A stretch of 51,379 nucleotides of DNA from JBDTVS01 sp040007095 (GCA_040007095.1 JBDTVS010000024.1:1-51379), one strand, 5' to 3'; counted from the first letter of the stretch, positions 16,699 to 26,018 are shown. Notes: a model not told the origin generated them from the sequence alone. Numbers and translations are program-made.

Positions 16699-17391
16699 TC
16701 AAGCCGGCAGGTGTTGGCCGAGCAGGGGAAAGATCGTGCGAACGAAATCCGAGGCCACTCGCTCCGCCTGTTGTTCCGAAGCGCCGCCGGTATCGGCCAC
16801 GGGAACGATCACCCGCACGAGGGCCGCGTCCGTTCGATTGGTGCGTATCGCGTCGAGCACCATATAGATCTTGCCCCAGTACTCGCTGGCCACGACACGC
16901 CCGTGGCTCTGGTACCAATACAGCACCAGCATCGTTTCGCCACCTTTCTGCACGACGTAGCGGTTGACCTCAATCGTGGAGGGCTGGGTCGGCTGGCTGG
17001 AGCCCACGGAGTTGGCCGCCGCCTGCACCGGAATGGTCAGCCGGCCGCTGCTCATCGGGAGCCAACCGGCGCCGGGCAGGCAATTCAATGGCGAATGCAT
17101 GCTTTCGCCTTCTCGCTGGCTCTGGTAGTAGCCGATGTAGAGACCCAGCGCCGTACCCGCATGAGCGCGATACACCCGGTTGATGTACTCGTCCACTCCC
17201 AGCACGGCCAGCACGTCTTTGTCGAGGTCTTCGGCGCGCGCACCCTGCCACGGCGCCAGTTGCATCGGCAGATCGGCGAGCGGCACCCGAATGGGAATCT
17301 GTTCGTAATTCGTGGCATGAGCAAGGTACCCCGCGCTGACCAGCAGGCAGCCGCTGAGCACACAGGCGCGTGTCGTCTGACTGGTGATCAT
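16699..17391 (-). CDS. epsI: EpsI domain protein (exosortase-associated)
   Basis: About 230 aa from the ATG at 17391; the frame stays open to 17421, but the inner ATG overlaps the exosortase stop (TGATG), the normal coupled arrangement. One N-terminal hydrophobic segment (TRACVLSGCLLVSAGYLAHA) anchors or exports it. The rest matches EpsI: LPMQLAPWQGARAEDLDKDVLAVLG, YIGYYQSQREGESMHSPLNCLPGAGW, VLYWYQSHGRV and AALVRVIVPV. EpsI proteins accompany exosortases and are thought to act in exopolysaccharide or sorting-system assembly; the exact role is unknown. Confidence 0.92.
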   Translation of the reverse strand: MITSQTTRACVLSGCLLVSAGYLAHATNYEQIPIRVPLADLPMQLAPWQGARAEDLDKDVLAVLGVDEYINRVYRAHAGTALGLYIGYYQSQREGESMHSPLNCLPGAGWLPMSSGRLTIPVQAAANSVGSSQPTQPSTIEVNRYVVQKGGETMLVLYWYQSHGRVVASEYWGKIYMVLDAIRTNRTDAALVRVIVPVADTGGASEQQAERVASDFVRTIFPLLGQHLPA

Positions 17392-18317
17392 CAGGCTACT
17401 TTTCTCAGTCCAAACCGCCATCGCGAGGCCATCTGCATGCCCGAGACCAGTGCCGCTCGCACGCCGAGCATCGCAGCGAAGGCGACGGTGAACACGACCC
17501 AGCCAGAAAATGTGTGGAAGAATCCTTCAGCGACGCCTGGACCATAGTACTGAGCCGCAACGCCCGTTCCGGCCACACGTACGGCGTTGGCGACGACCGC
17601 GATCGGGACACTGCTGACAACAATTGCCAGACGGACGCTGTTGCGCGGATCCGTGAAGTAGCCGTACACCACGGCAAGCGTGATCAAGGCGGCCAGCGAT
17701 CGGATGCCGCTGCAGGCTTCCACGACTTCGAGCGTCGTATGCGCGAGGATGATGACATTCCCCTCGCGCAGAACGGGAATTCCGAACGCCATCAGCGTCT
17801 GCTCGCCGACGCGAGACGCCAGCAACTGCAACGGGAGCGCGATCTGATTGAAGAGGATCGCGGGCAACGGGATCATCAGCAAAAGGAACGCGATCGGGAA
17901 CGCCAGCGTCCGCAAATGCCGCCAGCCCAAGAGGAACACGATGGCGCCGGCCAGCACTCCGAGCATCGAAACCCTGGCCAGGAACAGTTCCGAGCCGAGC
18001 GTTCCTGCCGCGAGCACCGCCACGCTGCCGAGCACGATGACGAGACCGAGGGAACTCGGCGAGCGCTCAATACGCCGCAGGTGGGCGCGACGTTCCCAAG
18101 CCAGATACGCCGCCAGCGGCACGACGAGGAAGCCGTGAGATGCGTTGTCGTCCGTCGCCCAATCGTGAACGAGCTTCACGACGACATGCGCGTACAACAG
18201 GACGAAACTGGACACGAGGAGCGCGATTGGCCAGGGGGCGCCAAGAAGACCGGCGGTAAAGGGACGCGTCCTTGGCAGGTTGTGCACCTCCTCAGCGGCG
18301 GCAATCGGGTTCGGCAT
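17391..18317 (-). CDS. xrtA: Exosortase
   Basis: 308-aa polytopic membrane cysteine protease/transpeptidase that would cleave C-terminal PEP-CTERM-type sorting signals at the inner membrane. Eight or so hydrophobic segments are visible. The three conserved residues are present: Cys202 in VVEACSGIRSL, Arg247 in ANAVRVAGTG and His268 in GFFHTFSGW. The early motif DNASHGFLVVPLAAYLAW is also typical. Translationally coupled to epsI. I cannot assign the subtype with certainty; the TIGR03087-type transferase and the ligase nearby favour the XrtA group. No protein in the window carries a recognisable PEP-CTERM tail, so substrates lie elsewhere. Confidence 0.92.
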   Translation of the reverse strand: MPNPIAAAEEVHNLPRTRPFTAGLLGAPWPIALLVSSFVLLYAHVVVKLVHDWATDDNASHGFLVVPLAAYLAWERRAHLRRIERSPSSLGLVIVLGSVAVLAAGTLGSELFLARVSMLGVLAGAIVFLLGWRHLRTLAFPIAFLLLMIPLPAILFNQIALPLQLLASRVGEQTLMAFGIPVLREGNVIILAHTTLEVVEACSGIRSLAALITLAVVYGYFTDPRNSVRLAIVVSSVPIAVVANAVRVAGTGVAAQYYGPGVAEGFFHTFSGWVVFTVAFAAMLGVRAALVSGMQMASRWRFGLRKVA

Positions 18318-18733
18318 CGGCGCTCGCCTGCGACATGTTCAAGAGTGCTTCCGCGGGGGTGATTTCCGGACCATTGACCAGATCAGCACCTGGCGCACAG
18401 CCGGTGCAGCGCGGAACAAGTAGTCAAACCATTCTAGAACTTTTGCTACGGGGGCAGGAGGCCGACCTTTCAGCGCCCGATGCCTCTTCTGAGCCGTTGG
18501 CCTGACGAGCTGATAGCAAAATGCGAGCCGTTCGAACCTTGGTGATCAGGCAGCGCCGAATCACCGCAGACGGGTCGACCTCCATTGAGACCGGCGGGCC
18601 GTCTCAGGCACGCGCTCGATTTTGACGGGGCGATCGTGAAAGACTTGTGTCCGCCGCGGCCCGCCCGCGGCGGACATTCTGGAGCGAGCGCGAACGCAGT
18701 GCAACGCAAGTGGTGAGCGAATTGCGGACAGGG
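18318..18733. other. Divergent intergenic region
   Basis: 416 bases between the exosortase and the GT2 gene on opposite strands, so promoters for both should lie here. I find no convincing -35/-10 or sigma54 pair. The clearest structure is the 12-bp hairpin at 18648-18676, listed separately. Confidence 0.4.
18648..18676. repeat. Perfect 12-bp hairpin upstream of GT2 gene
   Basis: TGTCCGCCGCGG, loop CCCGC, then the exact complement. It ends 57 bases before the GT2 start. There is no T-run, so it is not a clear rho-independent terminator; it could be a leader structure or protein site. Confidence 0.6.
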
Positions 18734-19522
18734 ATGCGTATGAAACTGACGGTCGTGCTTCCCGTGTACAACGAGGCAGCGACGATTGGGGCGATCGTGG
18801 CGCGGGTCCGCGCCGTTAATCTACCAGTGGATCTCGAGCTCATCATCGTCGACGACTACTCGACGGACGGCACCCGCCTCGTGCTCGAAGACCTGGCCAC
18901 ACTGCCGAACGTTCACCTCGTGCTCCACGATCGCAATCGCGGCAAGGGCGCCGCACTGCGTTCGGGATTTGCTTCGGCCACCGGAGACATCATCCTCATT
19001 CAGGACGCGGATCTCGAGTACGACCCCGAGGAGTATCCGAGGCTGATCCGGCCGATTCTCGACAACAAAGCCGACGTGGTCTTCGGCTCGCGATTCTCCG
19101 GGGGCGAATGTCATCGAGTGCTGTACTTCTGGCACTACCTGGGGAACCGTTTCCTGACGCTGCTCTCGAATGCGTGTACGAATCTCAACCTCACGGACAT
19201 GGAGACCTGCTACAAAGTCTTCCGGCGCGAGATCATCCAGAGTCTGGATCTCCAGGAAGATCGTTTCGGCTTCGAGCCCGAGGTCACGGCGAAGGTCGCC
19301 GGGCTACGCTGCAGGATTTATGAAGTGGGCATCTCCTACTCAGGCCGGACCTACGAGGAAGGCAAGAAGATCGGCTGGCGCGACGGCGTGCGAGCCATCT
19401 GGTGCATTATCAAGTACCGGCCGCGACGCCGACGCATGCGCGCCCCCGCGGCCGCACCGGCCGTCCCCAAGGATCTCGATGAGCGCGTGGCGGCCGGCGA
19501 CCCTCACGGCGGCCGTTCGTGA
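18734..19522 (+). CDS. Glycosyltransferase family 2 (dolichol-phosphate-mannose synthase-like)
   Basis: About 262 aa. MKLTVVLPVYNEAATIGAIV is the GT2 start; DDYSTDGTRLVL and IQDADLEYDPEEYPRLI give the nucleotide-sugar and metal (DAD) motifs; DMETCYKVFRRE, FGFEPEVTAKVA and SYSGRTYEEGKKIGWRDG are typical of polyprenyl-phosphate sugar transferases. There is no C-terminal membrane domain. The frame is open from 18647, but the ATGs at 18734 or 18740 give the family start. Its stop overlaps the GTG of the next gene, so it may hand a lipid-linked sugar to the neighbouring polytopic protein. Confidence 0.92.
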   Translation: MRMKLTVVLPVYNEAATIGAIVARVRAVNLPVDLELIIVDDYSTDGTRLVLEDLATLPNVHLVLHDRNRGKGAALRSGFASATGDIILIQDADLEYDPEEYPRLIRPILDNKADVVFGSRFSGGECHRVLYFWHYLGNRFLTLLSNACTNLNLTDMETCYKVFRREIIQSLDLQEDRFGFEPEVTAKVAGLRCRIYEVGISYSGRTYEEGKKIGWRDGVRAIWCIIKYRPRRRRMRAPAAAPAVPKDLDERVAAGDPHGGRS

Positions 19523-20871
19523 ACGTCGCGCCCGGGCGATCGGTCAGTTCAAAAAGGCAGCGCGCCTGGGACTCGACGGCAGATCGTGGCTGGAACGCCC
19601 GGTCCCTGATCTACGCCGCGATCGTCTTGAATCTGCTCCTCTTCGTCCGCGTCGCCGTGATCCGGTCGCCGTTTTACTCGTACCAGGGACCGAGCGGGGC
19701 CGATCGCGTGTACTACTACGCCTATGCTCGTTCACTCGTGATCGATCGCGATCTCAATTTCAGCAATGAGTTCGCCGCCCGTCCGCCAAGCAGCGGCGCC
19801 ATCGTTCGCAATGGCCGCCAGCTGAACAAGTACCCGATCGGCACGCCCCTGATCGGTCTTCCCGCATTTGCCGTCATCCACGCCGTCGTTTCGGGTCTTC
19901 GGACGATCGGAGTCGGTCTGGCAGCGGACGGCTATTCAGCCCCCTACGTGATGGCCTTTACGCTCAGCCAGCTGGGCCTCACGCTGTTGGGCATGTGGCT
20001 GCTGTATCTGACGCTGCTTCGATACTTCGCCGCCCAGGCCGCCGCCATCGCCGTGGTCGCGGCCTGGTTCGGAACCAACGCGTTGCATTACACGGCTGTG
20101 GACTTGATGATGGCGCACGCGGCCGCGTTGTTCAGCACCGCGTGGTGTGGCTACGAGTCGGTCACGCTGGGCGAATCGTCGGCGCGTCCCGCGAAGTGGT
20201 GTCGAGTTGGCCTGAGCTGCGCGCTGGTTGGTCTCGTTCGCTATCAGAATGTGGTGTTTCTGCTCGTGCCGGCCGCAGCGACGCTCGCGGTGCTGTCGAA
20301 CAGCAGCCTGAGAGGGACGCTGCGGACCGCCGTCCTCAACGTGGCGTCTGCGACGCTGGGTTTTGTGGTGGCATGGCTGCCGCAGCTCGCGGCGTGGAAA
20401 GCCATGTTCGGCTCGTGGCTGGTGAACTCGTATCAACAGGAGCTCGAGTTCACGTGGACGCATCCGCACGTGCGCGACATGCTCTTCCGGGATCCCGCGC
20501 GGGGCCTCGCCATCTGGCTGCCCGTTCTTGGGATTGGGGTCTTTGGCTGTCTGGCGTACGCGGCCTGGCGCGTCAACGCGGTCGCCCTGGCTGCCGTCGT
20601 CGCGTGGCTGATCAATTTCTACATCATCAGCGCCTGGTGGGCGTGGAGCTCCGTCGCTCAAAGAGCCACCTTCGATTTCCTGCTCCCTGTCGCCGTCGGA
20701 CTGGGTGCGGGCTTGACGGCGTTTCGAGACAGGAGGCAGGTGGCGCTGATTGCCGCCCTCGCGATGCTGATCGCCTGGAGCGTGCCGTTCGCGGCCATCG
20801 GAGTGCCCGAAGAGGTTTCCTACGGGACACTCGCCTCCGCCTGGCTCGAATGCATGAAGGCGCTGCTGTAG
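19519..20871 (+). CDS. Polytopic membrane protein, GT-C (GT39-like) candidate
   Basis: 450 aa from a GTG start overlapping the preceding stop. About ten hydrophobic segments. The first loop has DRVYYYAYARSLVIDRDLNFSNEF and LNKYPIGTPLIGLP, resembling the acidic periplasmic loop of GT39/PMT-type GT-C enzymes. Coupling to a lipid-phosphate-sugar synthase-like GT2 gene supports transfer of a lipid-linked sugar on the outer face of the membrane. The N-terminal ~28 residues are basic and unlike the rest. Function is inference; no close family name is recognised. Confidence 0.7.
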   Translation: MNVAPGRSVSSKRQRAWDSTADRGWNARSLIYAAIVLNLLLFVRVAVIRSPFYSYQGPSGADRVYYYAYARSLVIDRDLNFSNEFAARPPSSGAIVRNGRQLNKYPIGTPLIGLPAFAVIHAVVSGLRTIGVGLAADGYSAPYVMAFTLSQLGLTLLGMWLLYLTLLRYFAAQAAAIAVVAAWFGTNALHYTAVDLMMAHAAALFSTAWCGYESVTLGESSARPAKWCRVGLSCALVGLVRYQNVVFLLVPAAATLAVLSNSSLRGTLRTAVLNVASATLGFVVAWLPQLAAWKAMFGSWLVNSYQQELEFTWTHPHVRDMLFRDPARGLAIWLPVLGIGVFGCLAYAAWRVNAVALAAVVAWLINFYIISAWWAWSSVAQRATFDFLLPVAVGLGAGLTAFRDRRQVALIAALAMLIAWSVPFAAIGVPEEVSYGTLASAWLECMKALL

Positions 20872-20954
20872 AGCCGCGCAACCAGCCGCTGCGTTCGAAC
20901 GTTTTGGCCCGAGGGCCTCTAGTAGAATGGTCGCCTTCTCGCAACAGCACGCTC

Positions 20955-22334
20955 ATGCTGCGAACGATTCTCGTCCTGCTGATTCTCGTGCCCGGAATTG
21001 TCAGGGCGCTCTGGGATCGGTATGCCGCGCTGCTGCTCTATCTCTGGTTCGCGTTCTTCCGGCCGCAAGACTGGATGTGGATCGACGTGACCGGTCTGCG
21101 CCTGTCGTTGTTCCTTGGACTGCTCCTGCTGTTTCCGTCCTTGTTGAGCGGAATCCTGCCGAACATCAGTCACCCGCTGAGCATCGGCGCCTTGTTGTTC
21201 CTGGTCTCCACGTTGCTCGCGCAAATCGGCGCCGTCGATCAGTCGGTCGGTTGGCAGTGGATCGATTTCCTCACCCGGCTGATTCTCGTGTGCCTGCTGA
21301 CGGTATCGCTGGTCAGAACGCCGCGCCGTTTCATCGGAGTCGTGGCGGTGGTGGCCTGTTCGCTTGGGTTTTACGGGACCAAGGCGGGGCTGGCGTCGTT
21401 GATTGCCGGGGGCGTTCAGTTCGGTGACGGTCTGGCCGGCGCCTTCGTCGACAGCAACGGATACGCACTGGCAGTCGTCATGAGCATGCCGCTTCTGTTC
21501 GTGGCGGGCGAGAATGCCGACCTGTTGCTCGGCAACCTGCTTCGACCGTGGATTCGCACGCTGTTCCGGCTCGGCTGTTTCGCGGCCATGCCCCTTTGCG
21601 CGTTCTGTGTGGTCAGCACCTTTTCCCGCGGCGGCTTCCTGGGCCTGACGGCGGCGCTGCTGGCCTACATCGCGCTGCATCGCTATCGTGTTCCGATGCT
21701 GCTGGTGCTGTCGGCGCTCGCGGTGGGCGCGTACTTTTTTGTGCCGCTGCCCAAGGGATACGCGGAACGCTTGAGCACGATTCAGAACTACGACGAGATC
21801 AACGAGGAGTCGGCGATCGCCCGGCTTCATTTCTGGCGGGTGGCGGTCAGGATGGCCGAAGCGCAGCCGCTCGGCGTGGGTCTGAAGAACTACGAGGCCG
21901 CCTACGACAAGTACGACTTCCTGCAGGGCCGCTATGGCAGCGCACGATCGGTTCACAGCAGTCATTTCGAGGTACTGGCCGAGCTCGGTTTTTTTGGCGC
22001 CGCCGTGTGGATTGGTTTGTTCGTCTATTCATTCGCCGCCGCATTCCGCATTCGTCGGGTCTCGCGAAGGCCGGGCCTCCCCCCCGACTCGTCGCACTTC
22101 CTGCTGACGACATCCACGGCGCTGCTGGCGTCGATGGTGGGGTTCCTCGTCGGCGGCAGCTTCATCGCGCTCATGCTCAACGACCTCACCTGGGTCACGT
22201 TCTCACTCGTCGCCGCTCTTGATCGGCTCGCGAGGCAGATGGCTGCCGAAGCCATCCAGCGCTCGATGCAAACGAGCCCCGCGATTGCGCCTTCACCATT
22301 TCAAGGATTCCGCCCGGCAGTGGCGACGCGATAG
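20955..22334 (+). CDS. O-antigen ligase/polymerase-like protein, exosortase-associated
   Basis: 459-aa membrane protein. The opening LLYLWFAFFRPQDWMWIDVTG matches the putative O-glycosylation ligases of exosortase A systems (TIGR03097-like), followed by many hydrophobic segments and a large periplasmic loop with YAERLSTIQNYDEINEESAI and GVGLKNYEAAYDKYDF. It is expected to polymerise or ligate polysaccharide in the periplasm. The frame is open for 320 codons upstream, overlapping the previous gene in another frame; the ATG at 20955 is the family start. It closes the exosortase-side operon that begins at 18734. Confidence 0.88.
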   Translation: MLRTILVLLILVPGIVRALWDRYAALLLYLWFAFFRPQDWMWIDVTGLRLSLFLGLLLLFPSLLSGILPNISHPLSIGALLFLVSTLLAQIGAVDQSVGWQWIDFLTRLILVCLLTVSLVRTPRRFIGVVAVVACSLGFYGTKAGLASLIAGGVQFGDGLAGAFVDSNGYALAVVMSMPLLFVAGENADLLLGNLLRPWIRTLFRLGCFAAMPLCAFCVVSTFSRGGFLGLTAALLAYIALHRYRVPMLLVLSALAVGAYFFVPLPKGYAERLSTIQNYDEINEESAIARLHFWRVAVRMAEAQPLGVGLKNYEAAYDKYDFLQGRYGSARSVHSSHFEVLAELGFFGAAVWIGLFVYSFAAAFRIRRVSRRPGLPPDSSHFLLTTSTALLASMVGFLVGGSFIALMLNDLTWVTFSLVAALDRLARQMAAEAIQRSMQTSPAIAPSPFQGFRPAVATR

Positions 22335-22376
22335 CTTCCACCCGCCCCGCTCGGGCTACAGCGTGTTCCGCTTGTG

Positions 22377-22437
22377 CGCAGTGTCCGGCTGAATAGCCGG
22401 AGCACGACGGTCCGCCTGAAGTGGCCGGACACTACGG
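22377..22437. repeat. Short palindromic repeat
   Basis: AGTGTCCGGC (22380-22389) and its exact complement (22424-22433) enclose a second imperfect palindrome (CCGGAGCACGACGGTCCG). It sits between two convergent genes and may act as a bidirectional terminator. Its sequence is unrelated to the large palindrome family. Confidence 0.65.
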
Positions 22438-22461
22438 ACCAACGGAAGCTGCTCCTAGTTC

Positions 22462-23736
22462 CTAGTTCGCGATGCCGAAGACGTGAATCAGCGGATTGGC
22501 GCCGTCGCCGAAAGCTTCCGACAGGAAGATCCGGCTTGTCTGAGGGTCGTAGGCCGCTCCGAGAATGCGGGGCCCGCCAGGGAAAGGCAGATCAAGGCTC
22601 CACACCGCATATGGCTTGACGTCCCACGGCTGGCGCTGACCGCTCTTGACCGCCGCCAGGTCGGCGGCGTCGTAGGCCCACACGTACGGCGCGTAGGGGA
22701 AGGCGTGCTCGCCCTTTGACGGATATACGGGATCGTAACAATACGGGTCTCCAGGAGGGCCCGTACCTACCAATGCCATGTCTTTGGTGCCCTCGCCGTA
22801 ACAGGAGGGGCCAAGTCCCTGCTTGCCGAAGAACAACACGCTACGCCTGCCCTTGGGGAAAACCACGCCGCCCATTTCCGTCGAACCGTTGAACAATGCG
22901 CTCTGAGCGCCGTACTGCCCCAACTGGTGCGTCCCGGTGTAATACACCAGCGGTACCGCCGGCAAAGGCGTGACCGTCCCAAGCTTGGATGGGTCGATCG
23001 CAAATGCCGACGGCCCGTACGACGTCCGACTGATGATCGACAGGCAGCATTGGCCGTTCAGCACGGGACCGCCCAGCGCTTTCTGCCATTCCTCAGGGAC
23101 CAGCCCGAAGTATCCCGATACGAATCCGGCGCCCAACTTGCCGACTTGATAGGGGCCCACGACGTCGCCCTTCACCGCCAGATCCTGCCCGGACACGAAA
23201 TGGGAGAGCGACTGACGTCCGTCGCCGTCGTAATAAATGTATGCGCTGAGATAGAGCGCACCTCGATAGGCGAGCAATCCGCCAACTTTCACCGTGATGC
23301 CCGGGTCTGCGGCAACTGTGCGCATCCGTCCTTCGGTGGCGTCGGTGAACGGCTGCAGGACGGCCGCCGTCGGAAGATCGGACCAGCCGTGACTCGCCCG
23401 AATGGTGGGCACGGTGACTTCCGCCACTTGTTGCCCCCAATCGTGACCGACGATGAAGAGGGAGTCGCGAGCCGGATTGAAGGCCAGACCCGTGCCGCCG
23501 TAATCGAAAGACGATCCGCCGATCGACGCGTGCGGTAACTTGAACGCTCCCTGATACACCAGATCCGACGCTCCGACGAGAGGGGCAGACGCTGCGGTCA
23601 ACGCCCCCGCCGCGCCACTGCCCGCCTGGTTGACGGCCAGCATCATGAGAAATGCAAGCAGCAGAAGGCGGGCGAAATGCTCGAGCAGGTCGGAGTAACG
23701 CATACCAATCTGGACTTGACAGATTGAGTTCGGCAA
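22462..23736 (-). CDS. Exported protein of unknown function
   Basis: 424 aa; an inner ATG at 23703 (MRYSDLLEHFARLLLLAFLM) puts a signal peptide at the N-terminus and is the likelier start. The mature part is rich in Gly, Tyr and aromatic residues with repeated strands such as YGGTGLAFNPARDSLFIVGHDWG, LLAYRGALYLSAYIYYDG and RILGAAYDPQTSRIFLSEAFGD, suggesting a beta-propeller. A pair of adjacent Cys (GQCCLS) lies in the middle. I do not recognise the family. It neighbours the O-ligase (convergent), so an extracellular role linked to the polymer is possible. Confidence 0.75.
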   Translation of the reverse strand: MPNSICQVQIGMRYSDLLEHFARLLLLAFLMMLAVNQAGSGAAGALTAASAPLVGASDLVYQGAFKLPHASIGGSSFDYGGTGLAFNPARDSLFIVGHDWGQQVAEVTVPTIRASHGWSDLPTAAVLQPFTDATEGRMRTVAADPGITVKVGGLLAYRGALYLSAYIYYDGDGRQSLSHFVSGQDLAVKGDVVGPYQVGKLGAGFVSGYFGLVPEEWQKALGGPVLNGQCCLSIISRTSYGPSAFAIDPSKLGTVTPLPAVPLVYYTGTHQLGQYGAQSALFNGSTEMGGVVFPKGRRSVLFFGKQGLGPSCYGEGTKDMALVGTGPPGDPYCYDPVYPSKGEHAFPYAPYVWAYDAADLAAVKSGQRQPWDVKPYAVWSLDLPFPGGPRILGAAYDPQTSRIFLSEAFGDGANPLIHVFGIAN

Positions 23737-23939
23737 TACGAAGGATGGCGAGCGCCGATCGAAGAATTGCCTCAGAACATGAATCGTGAACCACGAGGTT
23801 CAGTCGACGAAATCGAGACAAGTCTATCGGTTTTTGTCAGCGCCGGGGGCCCGAACTGCTGACATTTGTCTACTCTTTCAGCGACTTGTCGACGATTCAG
23901 GTTCAACGCAGGCGGGCACGGGACGGTTCTTCAATCGGG

Positions 23940-24173
23940 TTACAGCGGGGCATCTGGCTCAAATGCTCGCAAGCCGTGGGTGTGATGCACCACGGCGCCA
24001 TTGCGAAGCTGGATCTGAATCGCGTAAGTAATTGGAACGTTTTCAAGCACCGCGGCGATCACCTTCACGAAGGTCGCCGCATAACGGGCTTCGTCGTCCG
24101 GCGTCAAAGAAGACACGACACGAATCTCCAGGGGAAAACCCTCCGGCGCGAGAAGACCGCGACCGCACACCAT
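23940..24173 (-). CDS. Small hypothetical protein
   Basis: 77 aa, starting 24 bases after the stop of the TIGR03790 gene on the same strand. FPLEIRVVSSLTPDDEARYAATFVKVIAAVLENVPITYAIQIQL looks like a folded alpha/beta segment, followed by VVHHTHGLRAFEPD. Spacing and composition suggest a real co-transcribed gene; no family recognised. No clear ribosome site, so the start is uncertain. Confidence 0.5.
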   Translation of the reverse strand: MVCGRGLLAPEGFPLEIRVVSSLTPDDEARYAATFVKVIAAVLENVPITYAIQIQLRNGAVVHHTHGLRAFEPDAPL

Positions 24174-24197
24174 TTTGCAAAATTCGTTCCGCTTTTG

Positions 24198-26018
24198 CTA
24201 CTCTGCATCTCCTCTGAGCACAACGCGCAGCCGCTGAACGTCGGCGCTCTGTTCTAGCTTTGAATCGAGAGCAATGGCGCGAGCGAGTTCGCGGGCAGAC
24301 GCGTCGAACGCTCCACCGGCCGCATCGATAATCGCCGCATGCAGCTGAATCTCGGCGCGATTGGGATCCCCGCGGACGGCGGCGGCAATAATCCGGCGCG
24401 CTTCGGCGGCGTCACCCGATAGATGGAGCGTCCAGGCGAAGGTATCGGCAATCCCCGGGTTGCCCATCGCCAGCACATACGCCCGTTGCGCCAGGCTCAG
24501 CGCTTCCTTGAGGGATTCTGGGTGATGGATCACGAGGGCATAGGCGAGATCGTTCAGGGCGCCAGCAAGGTTTGGTTCGATAGACACGACGCGCCGATAG
24601 CGATCGATGGCTTTGTCATGATCGCCGGATGCATTGTAGAGGGTCGCCAGCGTCAGTTGCGCCGTCGACAGACGGTCATCGATCGCCGTCGCTTGCTCCA
24701 ATGCCTGTATGGCGCCCACGCGATCTTCCCGGGCCAATCGTCCATTCGCACGAACCACGAGCCGGGCGGCCTCCGGGACCGCCGCCGACCTGGTCACGAG
24801 CTGCAACAATCGCCCGGACATGTAAGGCGGGAATTCAGTAGACGGATCGATCTCGCGAGAAATTTCCTGCGCCGACAGCGTCCGCTGTCTGAACGGCGCA
24901 CACAACGGATCACCGACGACGATCGTCTGCCAGCTCAGATAGGGCATCGCCAGGTAATACGATTCGACGAGACTGAATCCGGATAAATAAGCCGGAAACA
25001 GCACGTCGGGACGAATCGTCGCGTCGAGATAGGGTTCAGCGACGTGGCCCGCAACCCCTGTGACACCCTGGCGAATCAGGTCGCCAATCAGCGACTGCGG
25101 CGCGCCGCCAAAATAGGTGCGGGGATCCTCCCACCTGCCAAGCGTCCAGTCCGCGGGCGGCTCCTTGAAAGTCCGGGCATCAGTACTGACGTACATCCCC
25201 GCCAGGGCGCCGGGGACAAACGAGAGCTTCAGGTCGCGATTCCTGAGCAGGGGATCATTTGAGCCCCAGGAGTAGTACCCGAGCAGATCCGCCTCGTTGG
25301 ACACAACTCTTGCGGTCGAGTCGAGCAGTACCCGTTCACCAAAACCCTGCCCCTTCAACAGTTCCGCACTCCGTTCGAGCCACCGATTCCCGGCTTCAGT
25401 CTTCAGTGAGACCTTTTCGTCAAGCGCGATCCGCCCCGAGCGAACCGGCGACGCGCCCCGGTCGATCAGCGCGAGCGTGTCCGGAACGGTAAAGGCATCC
25501 AGTCGGGTGACCAGGAAGATGTCGAACGCCTCGTGGGTGAACGGCTTTGCCTGGCCGATGGGACGGTCGGCGAGGAAATATGGATTGGCCAGCGGTCCTT
25601 GCGGGGGAACCGGCAGGCTGAGGAGCTTGCGATACAGCAGCGTCAGTTCCGAGTCGACGCTCGCCACGGTGCCGGATCTGCCGGTCGTCCCTGCAATCCT
25701 GAGCGGGACCCCCTTCGTCAGGACGATGTAAAGAATTCGATCGTATGCCGAATGCTGGATGAACCATTTCCCGATAGGGGTTTGAATCTGGCGCTCGAAG
25801 AGCTCCCGGGAGACCTCTTCGCTGGTATCGATCGCCAACCGCAGCACATTGTCTTGAGGCACCGCGCGGACGCGGGCGTAATGCTGCCCGATTTGGTCTG
25901 AAGCGGCGCTTGCGCTGTTGATCACCAGGAGGACGTTTGCCCCCGACTGCGCGAAGGAGTCGGTCGCGGCGAGCGCGAAGGCACTCGCGAGCAGCAACCC
26001 GGTGAGTGGAGCTTTCAT
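24198..26018 (-). CDS. TIGR03790 family exported protein with TPR repeats
   Basis: About 606 aa from the ATG at 26018, which begins a clean signal peptide (MKAPLTGLLLASAFALA); the frame is open to a TTG at 26072. The N-terminal ~390 residues match TIGR03790: NVLLVINSASAASDQIGQHYARVRAVP, YDRILYIVLTKGVPLRI, DSELTLLYRKLL, and later VAGHVAEPYLDATIRPDVLFPAYLSG and VVGDPLCAPF. Residues ~430-600 are TPR-like helical repeats (AIQALEQATAIDDRLSTAQLTLATLYNASGDHDKAIDRYRR). The family is known from environmental genomes without an established role. Probably periplasmic or surface; likely operonic with the small gene downstream. Confidence 0.85.
   Translation of the reverse strand: MKAPLTGLLLASAFALAATDSFAQSGANVLLVINSASAASDQIGQHYARVRAVPQDNVLRLAIDTSEEVSRELFERQIQTPIGKWFIQHSAYDRILYIVLTKGVPLRIAGTTGRSGTVASVDSELTLLYRKLLSLPVPPQGPLANPYFLADRPIGQAKPFTHEAFDIFLVTRLDAFTVPDTLALIDRGASPVRSGRIALDEKVSLKTEAGNRWLERSAELLKGQGFGERVLLDSTARVVSNEADLLGYYSWGSNDPLLRNRDLKLSFVPGALAGMYVSTDARTFKEPPADWTLGRWEDPRTYFGGAPQSLIGDLIRQGVTGVAGHVAEPYLDATIRPDVLFPAYLSGFSLVESYYLAMPYLSWQTIVVGDPLCAPFRQRTLSAQEISREIDPSTEFPPYMSGRLLQLVTRSAAVPEAARLVVRANGRLAREDRVGAIQALEQATAIDDRLSTAQLTLATLYNASGDHDKAIDRYRRVVSIEPNLAGALNDLAYALVIHHPESLKEALSLAQRAYVLAMGNPGIADTFAWTLHLSGDAAEARRIIAAAVRGDPNRAEIQLHAAIIDAAGGAFDASARELARAIALDSKLEQSADVQRLRVVLRGDAE

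Noticed and set aside
18380..18406. TGGCGC...GTGCA as sigma54 promoter near the exosortase gene
   Set aside because: Spacing between GG and GC is 12, not 10 bases.
19995..20954. 320-codon extension upstream of the O-ligase-like gene
   Set aside because: Lies inside the preceding membrane-protein gene in another frame; similarity begins at the ATG at 20955.
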